Source: Nitrospira sp.
GTDB taxonomy: Bacteria > Nitrospirota > Nitrospiria > Nitrospirales > Nitrospiraceae
Direction of reading: 5' to 3'
NCBI GenBank assembly: GCA_022226935.1
Contig: CP092081.1
Location: 4,030,770 to 4,094,769 of the forward strand
DNA: 64,000 nucleotides
In this document: in pieces, positions 46,662 to 55,163 of the stretch
Layout of the letters: every line of letters begins with the position of its first letter
Numbering within the stretch: position 1 is the first letter of the stretch
Translations under genes and position numbers: made by a program
The notes under the pieces: generated by a model
Seen by the model: the letters and a program-made list of their open reading frames with translations, nothing else
Databases searched by the model: none
What the model was told of the DNA's origin: nothing

Positions 46662-47099
46662 ATGGCATCAGAGCAGATGGTCTCGACAGATATACAGGTG
46701 GGGTCGTCCATCACTCCCCTTTCGATCGTCCGATATTGGGGACCGGTGGGTTTGTATGCGGGGCTCATCTTTTTCGGTTCCTCGATCTCGACTCCGCCCG
46801 AAGCGATTTCGTCGCTGATCAAGGAAATTTCCGACAAAGTGCTGCATCTCAGCGAATATGCTCTGTTCGGGGCCTTGATCTACCGTGCGTCCCGCCACGG
46901 ATCCGGTCCATGGATGGCGCAACATGCGGTGTTGGCCGCGGTGGCCGGCTCGGCGTTGTATGGCGTGAGTGATGAGACGCATCAATGGTTTGTGCCGCTT
47001 CGCGAGGCGGATGTGTTGGATGTGGTCGCCGACACGGTCGGCGGTATCGTGGGGGCGTGGGGCTGGCGTTGGATCGAGCGGCACGCGTACCGCGATTAG
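46662..47099 (+). CDS. VanZ family membrane protein
   Basis: A 145-residue protein with four hydrophobic segments. VKHF.eY-like motif of the VanZ family appears as SDKVLHLSEYALFGALIY, followed by SALYGVSDETHQWFVPLREADVLDVVADTVGGIVGAW, the block E.Q.F.p.R..s..D...N..G in family terms. VanZ-like proteins are small membrane proteins of uncertain molecular function. The gene diverges from GH57 and its last four bases overlap the end of the convergent zinc-ribbon gene. Confidence 0.92.
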   Translation: MASEQMVSTDIQVGSSITPLSIVRYWGPVGLYAGLIFFGSSISTPPEAISSLIKEISDKVLHLSEYALFGALIYRASRHGSGPWMAQHAVLAAVAGSALYGVSDETHQWFVPLREADVLDVVADTVGGIVGAWGWRWIERHAYRD

Positions 47100-47398
47100 G
47101 TTCCCAGCACGATCATTTCATCGTCCAGTCCCTTCCGCGAGGATCCCTGCCTTGCGTGACGGTGGCTTCCGGCAATTCCCTGCGCGTCGTATCCCGCGCG
47201 TCCCGTTTCCTCGATAGTGCCGCACCGCACACAACGCAGCGCTCGAATCCAGACATGGCCTCGGGCGTCGACCCTGTCAATGTAGAGGTCGGCGACGAGG
47301 TGTCCTTGACAGTGTGAACAAGCGAGACCGGCGGATTTCGTGGCGGAAGGGGCTGCGATCCCTGCGCTTGGCTTTGCGTGAATGAGGTGTGGCGACAT
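47096..47398 (-). CDS. Small zinc-ribbon protein
   Basis: A 100-residue protein. GGAGG lies nine bases before the ATG at 47398 and decides this start over the frame that continues to 47539. CSHCQGHLV (C-x2-C) and CVRCGTIEE (C-x2-C), 25 residues apart, make a zinc ribbon; between them is DLYIDRVDARGHVWIRALR. The C terminus is acidic and basic in turn (SSRKGLDDEMIVLG). No family with known function is recognised. The stop codon overlaps that of the convergent VanZ gene by four bases. Confidence 0.65.
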   Translation of the reverse strand: MSPHLIHAKPSAGIAAPSATKSAGLACSHCQGHLVADLYIDRVDARGHVWIRALRCVRCGTIEETGRAGYDAQGIAGSHRHARQGSSRKGLDDEMIVLGT

Positions 47399-47663
47399 GG
47401 GGGCCTCCTGCTCGTGATGGTGGTGGGTGGTAGGCTCCTGCGAGCACGCAAGGAAGATGCCTGGAGCGGATGGAACGGAATAGGGCCGGGAGATGTCTTG
47501 GGAAAGAAGTATCGAGGTGAGCGGGGGTGCTACAGACACGGATCAAGAGCCGTCGCAGGGACGCCTCGAATGGAGATGGCGGTGTCGACCCTGCGAGGTC
47601 GAGTTGGCTGGTCTAGATCATGTGCGGCAATTTTTTCCGCGTGGTGCTGCCTCAGGCCGGTAC

Positions 47664-48635
47664 TTACCAGGCATAGGCTTCCGGGGCTGCCCCTCCGGGG
47701 CCGGGGAAAATTTCGTCCAGTGCCGTGAGTTGTTCTGGTGTCAATGTGAGTTTCAGGCTTTGGAGCGCGGCCGTCAATTGCTCCATCGTGCGCGGGCCGA
47801 TGATGGGGGCCGTCACGGCTGGTTGGTGCAGCAGCCAGGCGAGGGCGACAGCGGCCGGCGCGGCGTTCAGCGTTCGGCAAAACTGCTCATATGCCTCTAA
47901 CTTCTGACGATGAAGGTCGATGTCCTTGCGGACGTCTTTTTCGGCCCGCCGACCGCTCGTACTTGGGCTCAGGGAGCCGCCGAGCAGACCGCGCGCGAGG
48001 GGGCTCCAAGGAATGATGCCGATGCCGTATGCCTGGCAGGCTGGAATGACTTCGAGTTCGACGGTGCGTTCGAGCAAATTGTACAGGCTCTGTTCGGAAA
48101 TGAGCCCAAGAAAATGGCGTGACTTCGCCAGTTCTTGGGCCTGAGCGATGTGCCAGCCGGCAAAATTGCTGCTGCCGATGTACAGGACTTTGCCTTCCCG
48201 GCACAGTTGTTCCATGGCTTGCCAGATTTCTTCCCAAGGACAATCGCGATCGATATGGTGCATCTGATAAAGGTCGATGTGATCGGTCTGGAGACGCCGT
48301 AGACTGCCTTCGCACGCCTGTTTGATGTGCCGTGCCGACAGGCGTGATTCGTTGGGCCAGTCGCCCATGCGTCCATACACCTTGGTAGCCAGCACGACCT
48401 TCTCGCGCCGCCCGCCGCCCTGAGCCAGCCAGCGGCCGACGATCTGTTCCGTCACGCCTTCGCCGACCTTCCAGCCATACACATTGGCGCTGTCGAAAAA
48501 ATTGATACCCAATTCGAGCGCGCGATCCATGATCTGCCTACTGTCGGCTTCAGTTGTATGCGGGCCGAAGTTCATCGTGCCGAGGCAGAGACGGCTGACG
48601 CGCAAACCGGAGCGGCCGAGGTGAACGTATTGCAT
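47664..48635 (-). CDS. Aldo/keto reductase
   Basis: A 323-residue NADPH-dependent reductase. MQYVHLGRSGLRVSRLCLGTMNFG is the family N terminus; the catalytic tetrad is visible as Asp in FFDSANVYG (with Tyr of NVYG), Lys in VVLATKVYG and His in DLYQMHHID. Cofactor binding residues appear as GSSNFAGW and GPRTMEQL near the C terminus. It belongs to the YajO/potassium-channel-beta-like group. The physiological substrate is unknown. It stands alone on the minus strand. Confidence 0.94.
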   Translation of the reverse strand: MQYVHLGRSGLRVSRLCLGTMNFGPHTTEADSRQIMDRALELGINFFDSANVYGWKVGEGVTEQIVGRWLAQGGGRREKVVLATKVYGRMGDWPNESRLSARHIKQACEGSLRRLQTDHIDLYQMHHIDRDCPWEEIWQAMEQLCREGKVLYIGSSNFAGWHIAQAQELAKSRHFLGLISEQSLYNLLERTVELEVIPACQAYGIGIIPWSPLARGLLGGSLSPSTSGRRAEKDVRKDIDLHRQKLEAYEQFCRTLNAAPAAVALAWLLHQPAVTAPIIGPRTMEQLTAALQSLKLTLTPEQLTALDEIFPGPGGAAPEAYAW

Positions 48636-48728
48636 GGGGCCTCCTTGCTAGAGAATCAGGATACCGGCTTCTGATGGACGCTGACAACCAATCACGATGG
48701 GAGGGCGGATGCAGCAGGTGAGTTTCTA

Positions 48729-48757
48729 CTGGCAGTTCGGAACGGTTTGGCTATAAT
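48729..48757 (+). promoter_or_regulatory. Promoter for amgK, implying a leaderless mRNA
   Basis: A perfect TATAAT (48752-48757) lies 17 bases after CTGGCA (48729-48734; 4 of 6). The ATG at 48767 is only 9 bases after the -10 box, so transcription would begin at or next to the start codon and no ribosome site is visible. Confidence 0.6.
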
Positions 48758-48766
48758 GCCGATCGT

Positions 48767-49873
48767 ATGACGACAACAAATCCAGCCGCGCCTGCGGCAC
48801 CGCTTGCTCCTCCTGATCCTGAACGTATTGCCCAGACGGTCGCCAGTCGATTGCCCTTTCGCGGCGAGATGACCGCACTCAGCGCGCTGGCCGGTGATGC
48901 CTCCAATCGCCGGTATTTCCGGATCGCCCTGAAAGGCACGCCCTCCGGGCTGATTCTCATGCAGCTCGCCGACCCGGAAGGGTTCAAGAAATCCGAAGAG
49001 GCGGTGAGTGGCGCATCCGCACAAATCACAGAATTACCGTTCATCAATGTGCTGACCCACCTGCAGCGTACCGGCGTGACCGTTCCCACCTTGCACTACT
49101 TTGACCGCGAAGCCGGACTGCTGTATCTGGAAGATTTTGGAGACCTGACGTTGGCGGAGGCTTGTCGGGGTGCAGGCCCTGCGAGGATCGAGGCTTTGTA
49201 CCGCCAGGCGATTGATCAACTGGTTCTCCTGCAGGTCAACGGCACTACACCGCCGGCGCCGGGATGTATTGCGTTTCACCGGCGCTTCGATGTGCCGCTG
49301 CTGATGTGGGAATTCGACCACTTTCTCGAATACGGCATCACGGCGCGTCTGGGGCAACCGATGAAACCGGCGGATGACTCCGCCGTGCGGGCGGCGTTTC
49401 AACGCATCGCCGAATTACTGGCGGGGCAACCGCAGGTGTTCGTCCATCGCGATTACCATTCGCGCAACCTCATGGTCGATGGATCGCGCATGGGCATCAT
49501 TGATTTTCAGGACGCGCTGATGGGACCGGCCACGTACGATCTGGCGTCGCTGTTGAAGGATGCCTATATCGAATTGGATGACGCAGTCGTCGATGGGCTG
49601 GTCGAGCATTTTCTCGATGGTCTGACCGGCCTGGGCGTGAAAGTCAATGATCGTACAGCGTTTCGACGTGTGTTCGACTTCACCAGTATTCAACGGAACC
49701 TCAAAGCCGCCGGCCGGTTTGTCTATATCGATCGGGTCAAACACAATCCGAAATTTCTTGCCGATATCCCTCGTGTGCTGGGGTATGTCAAACGCAACTT
49801 CCTCAAATATCCCGAGCTGGCTCCATTGCGGCAGCATCTCGCGCCGTACGTAGCGGAACTGCAATCATCGTAA
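48767..49873 (+). CDS. amgK: N-acetylmuramate/N-acetylglucosamine kinase, AmgK-like
   Basis: A 368-residue aminoglycoside-phosphotransferase-fold kinase. ALAGDASNRRYFRI (substrate/ATP loop), LYLEDFGDLTL, the catalytic loop VFVHRDYHSRNLMVD and the metal-binding IIDFQDALMGP are present. This pattern is that of AmgK enzymes that phosphorylate the anomeric hydroxyl of MurNAc and GlcNAc in peptidoglycan recycling. The next gene encodes a MurU-like uridylyltransferase, which uses that product, supporting the call. The N terminus is Pro/Ala-rich and may be a flexible tail; the promoter position suggests a leaderless transcript. Confidence 0.87.
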   Translation: MTTTNPAAPAAPLAPPDPERIAQTVASRLPFRGEMTALSALAGDASNRRYFRIALKGTPSGLILMQLADPEGFKKSEEAVSGASAQITELPFINVLTHLQRTGVTVPTLHYFDREAGLLYLEDFGDLTLAEACRGAGPARIEALYRQAIDQLVLLQVNGTTPPAPGCIAFHRRFDVPLLMWEFDHFLEYGITARLGQPMKPADDSAVRAAFQRIAELLAGQPQVFVHRDYHSRNLMVDGSRMGIIDFQDALMGPATYDLASLLKDAYIELDDAVVDGLVEHFLDGLTGLGVKVNDRTAFRRVFDFTSIQRNLKAAGRFVYIDRVKHNPKFLADIPRVLGYVKRNFLKYPELAPLRQHLAPYVAELQSS

Positions 49874-49880
49874 GGCGAGA

Positions 49881-49960
49881 AACGTAAAACGTGAAACGGG
49901 CGGTGAGGGAAGGGGTTTGCACGATCATGCCCTGTTCAGGTTTTACTTTTCACGTTTCAC
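49881..49960. repeat. Inverted repeat in the amgK-murU gap
   Basis: AAACGTAAAACGTGAAAC near 49880-49897 is partly complementary to the block at 49941-49960 (TTTTACTTTTCACG then TTTCAC). Both arms are built from ACGT-GAAAC units. The hairpin could pause or protect the transcript between the two genes. Confidence 0.5.
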
Positions 49961-49985
49961 CTTTCACTTCTTACGTCCGGTGTGC

Positions 49986-50732
49986 ATGAAGGCGATGATC
50001 CTCGCAGCCGGCCTCGGCACCAGGCTGAGGCCTCTCACCGATACCACACCGAAACCGCTTCTCCCCGTCGCCGGTACGCCGATGATCGTCTGGAACCTGC
50101 TGCTTCTCAAGCGGCATGGCATTCGTGACGTCATTATCAACCTGCATCATCTCGGTGCGATGATTTCGCGGGCGCTGGGAGACGGCAGCGCGCTGGGGAT
50201 GCGAATTGTCTATTCTCATGAGCCGGTCATTCTCGGCACGGGCGGGGGAATCAAACAGGCGGAGCCGCATTTCCACGGTGAACCGGTGTTGATTCTGAAC
50301 GGGGACACCCTCTTCGAACTGGATCTCGGCGCCCTGATGGCATTCCACCGTGAGCAGCAAGCGGCCGCGACGCTGGTGTTACGAAAGGATTCCGAGGCGG
50401 CTCGTTGGGGGCTGGTCGAAGTGACCAACTGTGGAGAGGTCGTCCGCATTACAGGACGTGGTCTCTCCGAACCGACTGCGAAGTCGGCACGCATGTTTGC
50501 GGGCATCCACATTCTTCACCCGCGTCTTTTGCGGTATCTCCCGCCCGGCAAGGAATGTTCGATTATCGATGCCTATGTGCAGGGCATCCAAGATGGAGAA
50601 CGGATTGTGGGGTACGACTTCGACGGATTTTGGAGTGACGTGGGGACGCCGGAGCGGTATGCGCAAGTGGAGCGAGACGCCGCCGCGGGGTTGCTGAGTT
50701 TGTCCGCTCGAAACGTCGTAAGCCAGACGTAA
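49986..50732 (+). CDS. murU: N-acetylmuramate-1-phosphate uridylyltransferase, MurU-like
   Basis: A 248-residue nucleotidyltransferase. The N-terminal MKAMILAAGLGTRLRPLTDTTPKPLLPVAG is the nucleotide-binding signature; LILNGDTLFELDL contains the metal-binding Asp; GFWSDVGTPERYAQ is the C-terminal block. The size fits MurU, which makes UDP-MurNAc from MurNAc-1-phosphate and UTP. Together with AmgK this bypasses de novo MurA/MurB synthesis. ATG 49986 is chosen over 49917, whose extension reads through an inverted repeat. A large hairpin repeat lies downstream. Confidence 0.88.
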   Translation: MKAMILAAGLGTRLRPLTDTTPKPLLPVAGTPMIVWNLLLLKRHGIRDVIINLHHLGAMISRALGDGSALGMRIVYSHEPVILGTGGGIKQAEPHFHGEPVLILNGDTLFELDLGALMAFHREQQAAATLVLRKDSEAARWGLVEVTNCGEVVRITGRGLSEPTAKSARMFAGIHILHPRLLRYLPPGKECSIIDAYVQGIQDGERIVGYDFDGFWSDVGTPERYAQVERDAAAGLLSLSARNVVSQT

Positions 50733-50807
50733 CGGCAGGAGAAAGCTTCTTTAGGTGGTCACTGATGTGGTCGGCTGTCGGTCTGCCTCAGATTAAGCCT
50801 ATTCTTA

Positions 50808-50930
50808 CAGGATGGTCAAAACGGTCGTTCAGCAAGGCCGCAGCGAGTGAGGGGCCGAGGCGTACCCGGAGGGTACGTTGAGGGTCTGAACGGAGCGAGA
50901 ACGAAGCTGACGGCTGTTTTCACCATCCTG
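50808..50930. repeat. Dispersed hairpin-forming intergenic repeat, copy 2 (complete)
   Basis: A 123-base unit framed by CAGGATGGTCAAAAC (50808-50822) and GTTTTCACCATCCTG (50916-50930), inverted with one mismatch. The interior is also palindromic, with GTACCC-GGA-GGGTAC at its tip. It lies between the convergent murU and response-regulator genes and could serve as a two-way terminator. Confidence 0.8.
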
Positions 50931-50935
50931 CCTGG

Positions 50936-52312
50936 TTACTCGGCGGCGGTGGGTTTCCGCTGCTTGATCAGTCGCGCGAGATAGGTTCGCTGCAGATCCA
51001 GAAACTCCGCTGCCTTCGTCTGATTCCCCGCCGCTTTCTCCAATGCCCGATCGATGATATAGGCACTGTGCGCTTCCATGGACTCATGGTAGGTGAGATT
51101 CATGTAGGGAAGCGCGTGGTCCGCGCCGCCTTTGCCTGCCGTGTCCTCGGGAGTCAGGGCCAAAAATTCCGGTTCAATCACGTCACTCGGGCTGAGCACG
51201 ACTGCGCGTGAAAGGACGTTGTCGAGTTCCCGAATGTTCCCGGGCCAGGAGTAATGAGCGAGCGCAGCCCTGGCCGCCGGACTGAGGGTGACCCCGGGAC
51301 GTTTCGCCTCGTAGGCATGCCGCTTGAGGAAAAATTCCGCGAGTTGGACGATGTCTTCGCTCCGTTCCCGTAAGGGCGGGAGCGTAAAGCTCACCACATT
51401 GAGCCGGAAGAAGAGATCTTCGCGGAACTGTCCGGCCTTCACCGATTGCCGGAGATCCTTATTGGTGGCCGCTACGAAGCGAATGTTGACGGACACCGAC
51501 CGCGTGCCGCCGACGCGTTGAAACTCTTTGTCTTGCAGGACGCGCAGCAGCTTCGCCTGCAACGGCAGAGGCATATCTCCGATCTCGTCGAGAAAGACCG
51601 TTCCTCCCTCTGCCATTTCGAGTTTGCCCTTCTGGAGCCGGTCCGCGCCGGTGAAGGCGCCACGTTCGTGGCCGAAGAGCTCATTCTCGAGCAGCGTTTC
51701 CGTGAGAGCCACGCAATTGATGACGACCATGGGCATGCTCTGCCGCGGGCTCCATTGGTGGATGGAGCGCGCGAACAGTTCCTTCCCCGTCCCGCTTTCT
51801 CCCAGCAGGAGAATGCTGGCATCCGACTTGGCGGCGCGCTGGGCCGACTCGATGATGCCCTTGATCTTTTGGCTTTCTCCGACGATGGTGGCATAGCGGT
51901 TTTGCACGTCGGACTTGAGGGCGGCGACCTGCCGTTTCAAGGAGTCTCGCTCCAGCGCCTTTTGGATGACGATCAACAGATGATCTTTTTCCAGCGGCTT
52001 GGTCAAAAAGTCGTACGCGCCATGACGCATGGCTTCCACGGCATCCGGAATGGTGCCGGCGGCCGTCATGACGATGACCGGGATGTCTTCGCATTGCTTG
52101 TTTTGGGCCATGCGCTTCAGGACGTCCATGCCTTTGAGGCGCGGGAGGTACAGGTCCAGCAGAACCAGATTGGGCGATTCCTGCTCGATGAGTTCAAGGC
52201 CGCGTTGGCCGTCGCCGGCAGTCAGGGTTTTGTATCCGCCCGCATCGAGGCGATCTTGCAACATCGTCACGATGTCTTGATCATCATCGACTATGAGTAC
52301 CTTGGCCTTCAT
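50936..52312 (-). CDS. Sigma-54-dependent response regulator (NtrC family)
   Basis: A 458-residue transcription activator. The receiver has Asp in LVLLDLYLP near 53. The AAA+ domain (about 140-375) contains Walker A GESGTGKE, the sigma-54 contact loop GAFTGA in GHERGAFTGAD, Walker B GTVFLDEIGD and the R-finger region NIRELDNVL. A Fis-type helix-turn-helix ends the protein (EKAAGNQTKAAEFLDLQRTYLARLIKQ). It should activate promoters of the -24/-12 class when phosphorylated. No kinase gene is adjacent; it lies 19 bases downstream of the DUF1015 gene. Confidence 0.95.
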   Translation of the reverse strand: MKAKVLIVDDDQDIVTMLQDRLDAGGYKTLTAGDGQRGLELIEQESPNLVLLDLYLPRLKGMDVLKRMAQNKQCEDIPVIVMTAAGTIPDAVEAMRHGAYDFLTKPLEKDHLLIVIQKALERDSLKRQVAALKSDVQNRYATIVGESQKIKGIIESAQRAAKSDASILLLGESGTGKELFARSIHQWSPRQSMPMVVINCVALTETLLENELFGHERGAFTGADRLQKGKLEMAEGGTVFLDEIGDMPLPLQAKLLRVLQDKEFQRVGGTRSVSVNIRFVAATNKDLRQSVKAGQFREDLFFRLNVVSFTLPPLRERSEDIVQLAEFFLKRHAYEAKRPGVTLSPAARAALAHYSWPGNIRELDNVLSRAVVLSPSDVIEPEFLALTPEDTAGKGGADHALPYMNLTYHESMEAHSAYIIDRALEKAAGNQTKAAEFLDLQRTYLARLIKQRKPTAAE

Positions 52313-52331
52313 CGAATCCTGTGTCTGGCTC

Positions 52332-53654
52332 CTAGCGTTCCATTACATTCATGACCAAGCCGGTGAGCGGCTTGGGAAAAAAGTAGGTCGACTTGTGGGG
52401 CATCCGCTCGCCCGCTGAGGCGACCGCTTTGACTTCGGCCACTTTCGTCGGGTTGAGCAGGAGCGCCGCCGTGCCTTTTCCTTGACGTACCCAGTTCAAG
52501 GCTTCGTGATCATCCTTCGAATACAGCATGGCTTCCTGCTCCTGCTGGCTCGGGCAGAGCGTGGCAATCACATGCTGCTGCAGCAGCGACACGTCCAGCC
52601 GATCGCGCGGTGACGCGGAAGCCGTGGGCCGATGGGATTCCCGCAGGGTCAGCAGGTAATAATTCGAGTCGTTCTTCAGGGCCAGTCCGAACATCGGCAC
52701 GGACTGGCCTTGGCTGCGTAGCCGTTCGATGAATTGCGCGCGCACCTGCGATTCATTGCCTGCTTGAAAGGGGAGTGCCGTGACCTCAAACACGGGCTCA
52801 AACTTCCCTAGCAGGTCCTTCGGCGCTGGGACCGGCGTCGTCAGGACACGATGGGTCGGTAGCACGGTCAGGCCCTTGTCCTCCAGGCTCGCGAACAGCA
52901 TCAGCACGTTATCGTAAGGTTGTGGCGAGGTGGCGGCTCCAGCCTGTTGCCGTCTGGCTTTCCGGTAGTTGAGGGCCGTTTCGTACCGATGATGGCCGTC
53001 GGCGATGAACAGTTGTTTCGTGTTCATGATCTGGACGACCTTCGCGAGGACGTTGGGATCGGTAACGCTCCACAACTGCTGCCGGAAGCCCTCGTCGTCC
53101 TGAAAATCGATGCGCGGTTTATCCGCCGCAATTGACTGTTCGAGCAAGGTGAGGACTTCGTTCTGGGGATCCGAATACAGCGAAATGATCGCGCTGAAGT
53201 TGGCGCGGCAGGCTTCGAGGAGATTGAACCGGTCGGTTTTCGCCGCCGCACGGGTGTTCTCGTGGGGATAGATCTTGCCCGATCCGAATTCTTCGAGCTC
53301 CACCGTAGACAGGAATCCTTTGAAGACCTTGGTCGGCGTGTCGGGTGACGAATAGGGCGGCCGGTATTCGATGGTGTGATAATACACAGCCGGCTGGGAA
53401 TCCTTGCGGAGGGCCCCGCTCTTCAACCAGTCGGTCAGGGCAGCTGCGGCGCGGGTGTATTTATTGTTGGCAGGCGTGTCGCCCGCTTGTTCGTAGCCGA
53501 GTTCCAGCCGGATGACGTTGTTCGGGTGGCGATCGTGCAAGGTCTTTTGCAGCCTGCTGTCGATGATGTCGTAGGGCGGTGCGACCACTTTTTGAACGTC
53601 GCCGACCGTCGCGGGATTATACAGGGTGCCGTGAAAGGGGATGATATGTGCCAT
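52332..53654 (-). CDS. DUF1015 domain protein
   Basis: A 440-residue protein. The start MAHIIPFHGTLYNPATVGDVQKVVAPPYDIID and the later FIADGHHRYETALNYRK are signatures of DUF1015. The ADGHHRYET motif, with two His and Arg, suggests a catalytic or ligand-binding centre. The family is widespread in bacteria and is often annotated as uncharacterised; some members lie near phosphoglycerate or serine metabolism genes. No substrate is known to me. It is followed after 19 bases by the sigma-54 activator. Confidence 0.93.
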   Translation of the reverse strand: MAHIIPFHGTLYNPATVGDVQKVVAPPYDIIDSRLQKTLHDRHPNNVIRLELGYEQAGDTPANNKYTRAAAALTDWLKSGALRKDSQPAVYYHTIEYRPPYSSPDTPTKVFKGFLSTVELEEFGSGKIYPHENTRAAAKTDRFNLLEACRANFSAIISLYSDPQNEVLTLLEQSIAADKPRIDFQDDEGFRQQLWSVTDPNVLAKVVQIMNTKQLFIADGHHRYETALNYRKARRQQAGAATSPQPYDNVLMLFASLEDKGLTVLPTHRVLTTPVPAPKDLLGKFEPVFEVTALPFQAGNESQVRAQFIERLRSQGQSVPMFGLALKNDSNYYLLTLRESHRPTASASPRDRLDVSLLQQHVIATLCPSQQEQEAMLYSKDDHEALNWVRQGKGTAALLLNPTKVAEVKAVASAGERMPHKSTYFFPKPLTGLVMNVMER

Positions 53655-53923
53655 GCGGTTCTATCCTTTTTGCTCGATGGGTGCGGTGTGGCATGCGGGT
53701 TGTTGGGAAAGGCTGCCGGCCGCCAGACTGACTGACGGCCTTTTCGAATAGCCTGCGGCGGTCGCTCTCTCATTGAGTGCAACGTGACGTGTCATAGGAC
53801 CGCGGTGGTAGTGGTCGGGGCTCAATAGGGTCATCGGTTCATCCAGTGGCGAAAGACACCCGTCGCTGAACGAGTGCGTACGGTCAGCAGAGCGTGGGCG
53901 TTGTGAAGCCGGACGGCGGCAAC

Positions 53924-54928
53924 TCAGCGGTCGCGAGTCACCATGTAATCGGCGGCGATGGACAGGGCGCGCTTGGCGGTGTTGTCGTGGAACAGGTCGA
54001 GATCGCGCTTCGCGGCGGCGACAAACGCGTGCGCCCGTTCCATGGCGTAGGCGATGGACCCATACTGCTGCATCAAGGCCACGATACGGCGCAGTTCCTC
54101 GTCGGTCAAGGTTCTGGTTTCCATGCGATCTTTGATCAACTGCCGGTCCGATTCCGAGCAGTGTTGCAAGAGATGCAACAGCGGCAGCGTCGCTTTGCCT
54201 TGCCGAAGGTCTTGCCCCAGTGTCTTGCCCAGATGTTCACCGTTGGCGGTATAGTCCAGCGTGTCGTCCGCCAGCTGGAACGCAATGCCCAGCCGCTGTC
54301 CGAAGCGGAACAGCGCCTCCTGTAATTCCTCCGTGGCTCCGCCGACGATCGCGCCGATCTTGCAGGAGGCGGCAATCAATCCGGCGGTCTTATGTTCGAT
54401 GATGCGGAGATACTCCGGTTCCGGCATCAGCGGATTGCCGTTGTAATACAGCTGGAGCACTTCGCCTTCGGCCATCTTCCGGCAGGCTTCCGAGAGTGCT
54501 TCGTTGATGCCTTGGTTGCGGAAGTCGACAATCTGGCAGATGGCCCGTGAATAGAGATAATCACCCACCAGAATACTGATTTGGTTGCCCCAGACTTTGC
54601 TCGCGGTACGGCGACCCCGGCGCAGGTCGGCGTCATCGACGACGTCGTCGTGCAGCAGGGTGGCGGTATGGATGAATTCGACGAGGCTGCCGAGGGCTTG
54701 ATGATCCTGACCGGCGTATCCGCAGAGATGGGCGCTGAGGAGCACGAAGAGCGGTCGGACGCGTTTGCCGCCGCTGTTCAGGATGTGGGCGGCAACTGTA
54801 TTGACGAGCTCGACGCTGGAGTCGAGATTTTTCCGGATCTGTTCCTCGACCCCCTCGAGCTCTTCACGGTACACGTCCCAGACATCGGCCATGCTGTGGA
54901 GCGTGAGGGTGGTCGGTCCGTTCGACAT
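53924..54928 (-). CDS. Polyprenyl diphosphate synthase
   Basis: A 334-residue trans-isoprenyl diphosphate synthase. First Asp-rich motif is LLHDDVVDDADLRRG (DDxxD) and the second is LADDTLDY, which bind magnesium and allylic diphosphate. GGKRVRPLFVLL at residues 53-64 is the basic binding region. The residues before the first Asp motif (TATLLHDD) lack bulky aromatics next to it, which suggests a long product such as octaprenyl diphosphate for quinone tails, by analogy with IspB. Chain length needs assay. The 270 bases to the DUF1015 gene show no gene. Confidence 0.93.
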   Translation of the reverse strand: MSNGPTTLTLHSMADVWDVYREELEGVEEQIRKNLDSSVELVNTVAAHILNSGGKRVRPLFVLLSAHLCGYAGQDHQALGSLVEFIHTATLLHDDVVDDADLRRGRRTASKVWGNQISILVGDYLYSRAICQIVDFRNQGINEALSEACRKMAEGEVLQLYYNGNPLMPEPEYLRIIEHKTAGLIAASCKIGAIVGGATEELQEALFRFGQRLGIAFQLADDTLDYTANGEHLGKTLGQDLRQGKATLPLLHLLQHCSESDRQLIKDRMETRTLTDEELRRIVALMQQYGSIAYAMERAHAFVAAAKRDLDLFHDNTAKRALSIAADYMVTRDR

Positions 54929-55009
54929 GGGGCGGATAGTAGGGCAGGAAACTCCACTAAGTCAAGCACTGGTCGGAGGGTTTGTGGTGCAGTTTGCGCC
55001 GCCGTTCTC

Positions 55010-55039
55010 TTGACAGTTTCACGGCCCATCCAGTAAGGT
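55010..55039 (+). promoter_or_regulatory. Candidate promoter upstream of gltB
   Basis: A consensus TTGACA (55010-55015) is followed 18 bases later by TAAGGT (55034-55039; 3 of 6). It is 125 bases before the gltB ATG. The poor -10 box suggests a need for an activator. Confidence 0.35.
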
Positions 55040-55163
55040 GACCTCTCGCTGATTTCCCCAACTGAATGGTAGCAGTCACCGTGGTCGTGCGACAGCTTCA
55101 ACGTCCCCGAGAGGGACGTCTGTTCCCCGGTTCATTGCCTGCCTCTAGACGAGAATACGTGCC

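Noticed and set aside
47493..47900. 135-codon plus-strand frame
   Set aside because: It overlaps the well-supported aldo/keto reductase on the other strand by over 200 bases and has no family resemblance.
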